From assembly GCA_022495005.1 (NCBI GenBank), contig JAGYXB010000797.1, positions 1,488,001 through 1,552,000 on the forward strand: a DNA stretch of 64,000 nucleotides. Reading direction: 5' to 3'. Origin of the DNA: Rhyacophila brunnea. Taxonomy: Eukaryota > Arthropoda > Insecta > Trichoptera > Rhyacophilidae. The notes beneath the pieces are model-generated. The model was not told the DNA's origin. It worked only from the letters and a program-made list of their open reading frames with translations, and ran no database searches. Position 1 is the first letter of the stretch; each line of letters starts with the position of its first letter. Of this stretch, positions 61,401-64,000 are shown one piece after another. Position numbers and translations under genes: made by a program.

Positions 61401-61834
61401 GAGTCTCAAAAAAAAAATTTAAACTTTCTCCACCATAAGGCCGTATTTCAACTGATGCGGGGCCAAAACGATAGACCCACTCCCAAGCCTGCTTCTAACT
61501 AACTAACTAAGGAGTTATATCCAGTGACTGTTAACACTATTAAAGCAACTGTCATTGTTTTCCAGGACATGCTGACTTCTATCCGAATAGAGGATCATCG
61601 CAACCCAAAGCAGATGGTATGGAGAGTCATAGACGATGCTGGAAATACTTAGTTGAGAGTATGTACAATCCCTTTAACTTCCCAGCAGTCTCTTGTCCGA
61701 GTAGTACAACTGACATAAAAAAATGCACATCCCCCACCCCCAACGTATTCATGGGGTATAACGTAACAAGTACGGCTGCAGGTATCTATCAACTGGTGAC
61801 AAATGGTGCTTCGCCTTATGGATTGGGAAAATAG
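46439..61834 (+). CDS. secreted lipase/phospholipase A1-like protein 3 (5 exons)
   Basis: Exons 46439-46511, 48525-48637, 54840-55116, 55541-55783 and 61566-61834 join to 324 codons, all open. Signal peptide at 1-22 or so ([16 protein letters not shown]). Oxyanion segment FHHGFRTK. Triad Ser166 ([10 protein letters not shown]), Asp196 (GLDPAGP), His257 ([10 protein letters not shown]). The lid is shortened as in lipase 2. One oddity is FYPNRG at 240-245 where the family has FYPNGG. Exons 4 and 5 are nearly identical to lipase 2, while exon 1 and exon 2 are also close, pointing to a recent tandem duplication. Exon 3 uses acceptor TTTTTAAG at 54839, chosen because it gives the same 277-nt exon as the paralogues. 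Intron 4 contains a 3.4-kb LINE. Function as phospholipase A1-like enzyme is inferred. Confidence 0.85.
47872..48256 (+). mobile_element. mariner-like MITE, copy 1
   Basis: TA-flanked, 385 bp, ends TCGACTTATGGGAAAAAGTC and the complement of TCGACCGTGTTTAAGAAAAG. The interior resembles 51483-51819 and 54327-54706. A TA target and A/T-rich non-coding body fit a Tc1/mariner-derived MITE (inference). Confidence 0.65.
48270..48476 (+). repeat. tRNA-derived SINE A
   Basis: Head CGCGGCTTAAGCGTCAGCTT, B box GGTTTGAATCC, body CATCCATTTCTCGTAAAAAC, tail ATATCGGACATGGTC. It sits about 50 bp upstream of lipase 3 exon 2. Confidence 0.7.
49994..50704 (-). mobile_element. hAT element with transposase C-terminal remnant, copy 2
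   Basis: 711 bp, flanked by a perfect 8-bp duplication CTCTAAGG (49986-49993 and 50705-50712). It is the inverted sister of 2148-2837, with the same decayed GTF2IRD2-like transposase tail on the minus strand. It lies in lipase 3 intron 2. Confidence 0.85.
50940..51480 (+). pseudogene. decayed transposase-like fragment
   Basis: Several short frames in one direction, interrupted by stops, look like a once-continuous protein; the longest (51256-51456) includes [20 protein letters not shown] and VQDIHNHV. The pattern recalls zinc-finger hAT-type transposases of insects, but I cannot name a family with confidence. It is immediately followed by a mariner-like MITE. Confidence 0.35.
51483..51819 (+). 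mobile_element. mariner-like MITE, copy 2
   Basis: Perfect TA flanks with TCGACTATAGAAAGGAC and GTCCTTTTTTC-type complement ending CACAGTCGA. 337 bp. Shares CAAATGCCGA and TTTTTGTACCTCCTGTAAAA with copies 1 and 3. Confidence 0.65.
52437..53722 (-). mobile_element. LINE 3' fragment, second copy, interrupted
   Basis: Homologous to 8085-8430; the minus-strand frame near 53600-53682 repeats [20 protein letters not shown] and HVLEDIVH. It is split by a 927-bp insert at 52657-53583. It is not functional. Confidence 0.65.
52657..53583. mobile_element. 927-bp insert with 5-bp duplication
   Basis: The flanking GCATT (52652-52656 and 53584-53588) is single at the matching site of the intact copy near 8295. 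The ends are weakly inverted (TCATGGTTT / TCATGTTATT). The first half is G-rich on the plus strand; near 53475-53515 a GCCGGAAATAGTTCG...CGAACTATCCGGC inversion occurs. A 5-bp duplication fits a solo LTR, but the ends do not clearly read TG...CA. Confidence 0.55.
54327..54706 (+). mobile_element. mariner-like MITE, copy 3
   Basis: Ends TCGACTGTGTTTAGGAAAAT and the complement of TCGACTGTGTTTAGGAAAAA. 380 bp, 133 bp before lipase 3 exon 3. A left-end fragment of the same family is at 11632-11660. Flanks are AA/AT, so the TA duplication is eroded. Confidence 0.65.
55784..56819. other. lipase 3 intron 4, first part
   Basis: 55930-56000 retains intron sequence shared with lipase 2 (AAATGATTTAGCTTGTCTTC). 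A SINE B copy lies at 56148-56300 (B box GGTTCAAATCC). 56465-56720 is an eroded relative of the hAT element at 17696 (CGACGTCCCGTGGGGGTA; GATGTCTAGTTTACTTCCGT). Confidence 0.5.
57162..58489 (-). pseudogene. LINE reverse transcriptase (broken)
   Basis: About 440 residues on the minus strand. Motifs in order: [42 protein letters not shown], the catalytic FADDIVI, and the thumb motif [12 protein letters not shown] with ETWT. A stop at 57162-57164 replaces the Trp of the usual LKWRWAGH motif; the frame then continues open through [15 protein letters not shown] to WIDPG near 56945. The N-terminal side is cut by the 963-bp insertion. The family copies its RNA by target-primed reverse transcription; this copy cannot make an intact protein. 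Confidence 0.85.
58490..59452. mobile_element. 963-bp insertion in the LINE
   Basis: Flanked by an 11-bp duplication, GTCAGTGTCAT (58479-58489 and 59453-59463). It separates the endonuclease frame (ending DDTDHWRP) from the RT frame ([13 protein letters not shown]). No protein was recognised inside. The ends have only weak inverted similarity (GCGGC and CTTAGG). The class is unknown. Confidence 0.6.
59438..60318 (-). pseudogene. LINE apurinic-type endonuclease (N-truncated)
   Basis: The minus-strand frame starts in [13 protein letters not shown], the core APE-type motif (GDFN), and includes NSFF, the TWRSP motif, SKIDYILT, and the catalytic GSDHR. A linker with MRRSTKSE-like residues leads towards the RT domain (ALYKDDTD). 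The first roughly 100 residues of a full APE domain are missing, consistent with 5' truncation. The ATG at the frame start is only incidental. Confidence 0.8.
60416..60486 (-). pseudogene. THAP-domain first exon, second copy
   Basis: 71 nt on the minus strand, ATG to CATAG|GTAAA. It encodes the same 23 complete codons as 3301-3371 except for two amino-acid changes (N to S and I to T). Cys4, Cys9 and the ITFHR motif are kept. The next exon is not found. Confidence 0.5.
60731..61565. other. lipase 3 intron 4, last part
   Basis: Contains an A-rich stretch (60895-61010) and a block at 61030-61190 similar to the sequence before lipase 1 exon 5 (CCTAAATTCACCTCACGTAA; CTCCCAACTGGCATCA). Close to exon 5 it aligns with lipase 2 (CCAGTGAC...TTAAAGCAACTNNCATTGT). 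No other gene seen. Confidence 0.5.
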
Positions 61835-63460
61835 GTACATAATAGACATCAGAAACAAATAATATGTATATCAACCATTTTTCTTTTATAACAATTAGCT
61901 AACACAAGAACATGTAAGTTGTTATGGAACTTCATATAAACACGTTTTATATTTATACTTGCTTTTCCCTCCGCCAATTAGTGGGTGTTCCAGCTTTCAT
62001 GGTGGGCGGTAGGTGTTTGAAAACCTATGCCGAAATAAAAAAAAATGCCTGTCTTATATCCACATATTCAATTAAATAAACGTAATTTCATCAGACTTCA
62101 TGCTTCTATGTACCTATGCAAAGTATAGATATAAGATAGATTTAACTACGGAAAGTTGTTTTAAAAAGATTTATTCTGCCAAACTTAGCGAAACTCTGAC
62201 ATAAAGTAGGTACCTATTTTGTAAGTAATTATTAGTATAATGCTTTAATTTGTTGTAACTCTGCTTTATAGATTTTAATAAGTGAAGTTACTCGTACTTT
62301 CCTACTTTATAAATCACCATTACTGTGGAACCGGTGGGCGGTTAAAAAAAATTACTACTAACAGAGATACGAAAGTGGGCGTTAGTTATAAAAAGATTGA
62401 GAACCCCTGTTTTAGACAATAACATGTTAATGGTCTAATTTGATACAGTGATTATATGCAGTCAATGCGTCTTTCTTTAAGGTTGAGTTAAAACTGAATT
62501 GAAAAGCTATTTTGATTCTATATGGATACAACAAACCTTAATATTATAATGTATGGCATTCTCAGACGACAATATCCGTTAGAAGGAAGTTAGAAACAAT
62601 GAGCGATGAAGATTAATTACATTACTGACGTTTATAAGATTGATAAGAACAGTGGTGCAATAAAGCAAATATTTATCAAATACATTTTCAGCCATTCGTT
62701 GAGCATGCTTTTTTAATACTTGATAAGTATACAAAGATAGGCTCAAAACTGCGGAGCTATTATCAATGTAACATTAAACGTAGGTAATGCTTATCCTTGA
62801 AGAGTATTTTCCTCCTATTTTTTTAACAATGTGATCTGTCATTTATCCTTGAAATTCGTCGTTTCCGTTTATGCATCGATTGGTGAAAATAATAATAAAA
62901 ACCGAAGAAAATACGCATGGCTATGTATGTCATATTTTTTAATATTATATATATATAATATATATAACTTTTTGTAGTTTTTAATTAAAGTATTATATGT
63001 TTCTTTTTTCTCTTCAAAATAAAACATTTGCGTGTCATGCAAAATCATCTCGCGTGCCACTAGTAGCATTTGTCCCATAGGTTTGCCATTACTGCAATAG
63101 CCCATCTCTTGTTTCGCAGCTGTTCATGTTTTTATACAATCTTCTTCTATCTTATATCTATGATCGTTCCCTCTTGGTTAAGGATGGACCATTTATAAAT
63201 GCATTCAGTATCTTGTAGACTCGATCTTCAGTACATTGACCATACCGAAATTTATATAATTTTCAAGTTACACTTCGATAATCAGATATCGGATTTTTTT
63301 TAAACTAAATAGAAAAAATCATAAAGCTTTGAAATATTTTGAAACATCTCTAATATATTCGAGAGAACAAAAAAATATTTTCTTTTAATATCTAAATTCT
63401 AAAGTATAATTTAAACCTTTACGCTCAAACTAGAGTCAATATAATGTATTTCATAGTGAC
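61835..63460. other. 3' flank of lipase 3 and intergenic repeats
   Basis: The 3' UTR should start here. A hAT-like right end, TTGAGAACCCCTG, is at 62397-62411 with no matching left end. 62800-62850 and 63000-63095 carry the CAGTGGTGGCGAACC-family hAT sequence (complement ATAGGTTTGCCATTACTG). An AT dinucleotide-rich palindrome is near 62942-62968. Confidence 0.45.
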
Positions 63461-63462
63461 GT

Positions 63463-63650
63463 GTTACCAAACCTTATTACCATAATATAAAACCAAGAAA
63501 ATACCAACTCGTGTTTCCATTCATCACCGCCCGAACATAGTATGTCACACACACGACGCAACCATCAGAATAATATACGTAACATCGGGGTAAGATATAA
63601 ACATTGAACATCCCCCCGATAAGTGGTGACCCCGACGTGATAAGTATAAA
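63463..63650 (+). mobile_element. LTR-end/primer-binding-site-like sequence
   Basis: TGGTGACCCCGACGTGAT at 63625-63642 has the look of a tRNA-primed primer-binding site that follows a 5' LTR in insect BEL or Gypsy elements. The preceding about 160 bp, starting TGTTACCAAACC, could be the LTR. The following sequence does not encode a recognisable gag before the LINE fragment at 63761. Confidence 0.35.
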
Positions 63651-63760
63651 GGTGATTTATACACTGTGGGTAAAATATTTTATAATAGAAAAATTAAGTA
63701 TGTCAAATAATTATAAAGCAAATATAGTACGAGTATAATTAGAAAAAAATAATATTGTGC

Positions 63761-64000
63761 GGTTTGGAGTATGCAGTCATATTTGACTCGACGATTGAAC
63801 GGTCGGAGGAAACCGTGAACAGACTCGTCACGTACTCAAACCGTGTAGATCTTCATCCAAATGAGGCGAAAACAAAATCCATGTGCAGTGCTATATACAT
63901 TGACACTGACACTCCTCTGCGAGTTTCCGATCTGCCTATTGAACTGGAGGACAGGTTTAAATACTCAGGTGCCACAGTTGCCGACGATGATAGTCTTTCC
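63761..64000 (+). mobile_element. LINE reverse-transcriptase fragment, runs off window
   Basis: An open frame of 80 codons from 63761 to the window edge: LEYAVIFDSTIERSEE, NRLVTYSNRVDLHPNEAKTK and SMCSAIYIDTDTPLRVSDLP, then FKYSGATVADD. This is the segment after the YADD motif to the thumb of a LINE RT. The 5' part is missing, so the copy is truncated at about 63755. Confidence 0.7.

Overview
The window is AT-rich eukaryotic genomic DNA, almost certainly from an insect. It has multi-exon genes with GT-AG introns of 0.4 to 6.2 kb, tRNA-derived SINEs, LINE fragments, many hAT-type MITEs, short TTAGG-like tracts and frequent GTAGGTACCTA-type words. These words are common in aphids and in Lepidoptera. 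I lean to a hemipteran such as an aphid but cannot prove the order.

The real genes are three tandem plus-strand paralogues of the secreted pancreatic-lipase/phospholipase A1 family: lipase 1 (8719-21702), lipase 2 (29205-39425) and lipase 3 (46439-61834). I assembled each from five exons by splice sites, reading phase and comparison between copies. The exon order is signal peptide; short N-terminal exon; oxyanion-loop exon (277 nt in every copy); GHSLG plus GLDPAGP exon; catalytic-His and C-terminal exon. Intron phases are 1, 0, 1, 1 in all three genes. The predicted proteins are 327, 325 and 324 aa, all open, and the Ser-Asp-His triad is present in each. The lid between the usual Cys pair is reduced to a few residues with no Cys pair, which points to a phospholipase A1-like or galactolipase-like enzyme rather than a classical triglyceride lipase. 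Lipases 2 and 3 are closest to each other and still share intron sequence.

Nearly everything else is mobile-element debris, often nested. From 1 to 8.7 kb there is a Harbinger-like MITE, a hAT element with a decayed transposase tail, a THAP-domain first exon inside a repeat, a 245-bp hairpin, and a stack of three elements inside one another. The introns of lipase 1 hold a solo-LTR candidate, a LINE inserted exactly over the exon 3 splice donor, SINEs, hAT MITEs and a TTAA-flanked MITE. The 21.7-29.2 kb spacer holds SINEs, foldback hAT MITEs, an element with tandem-repeat ends and a second Harbinger-like copy. Lipase 2 intron 2 carries a 3.3-kb element with 8-bp target duplications that contains a Helitron-like minisatellite unit, followed by a 1.39-kb foldback whose end lies about 20 bp upstream of exon 3. 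The 39.5-46.4 kb spacer has several complete hAT elements and a 15-mer array. Lipase 3 contains a hAT pair-mate, mariner-like MITEs and, in intron 4, an RTE-type LINE (minus strand) inserted into a second copy of the THAP-exon repeat. The window ends in LTR-like sequence and a fragment of another LINE reverse transcriptase.

I found no tRNA or rRNA gene, CRISPR array or bacterial-type operon. I could not run searches, so element classes rest on terminal motifs, target-site duplications and recognisable protein motifs.
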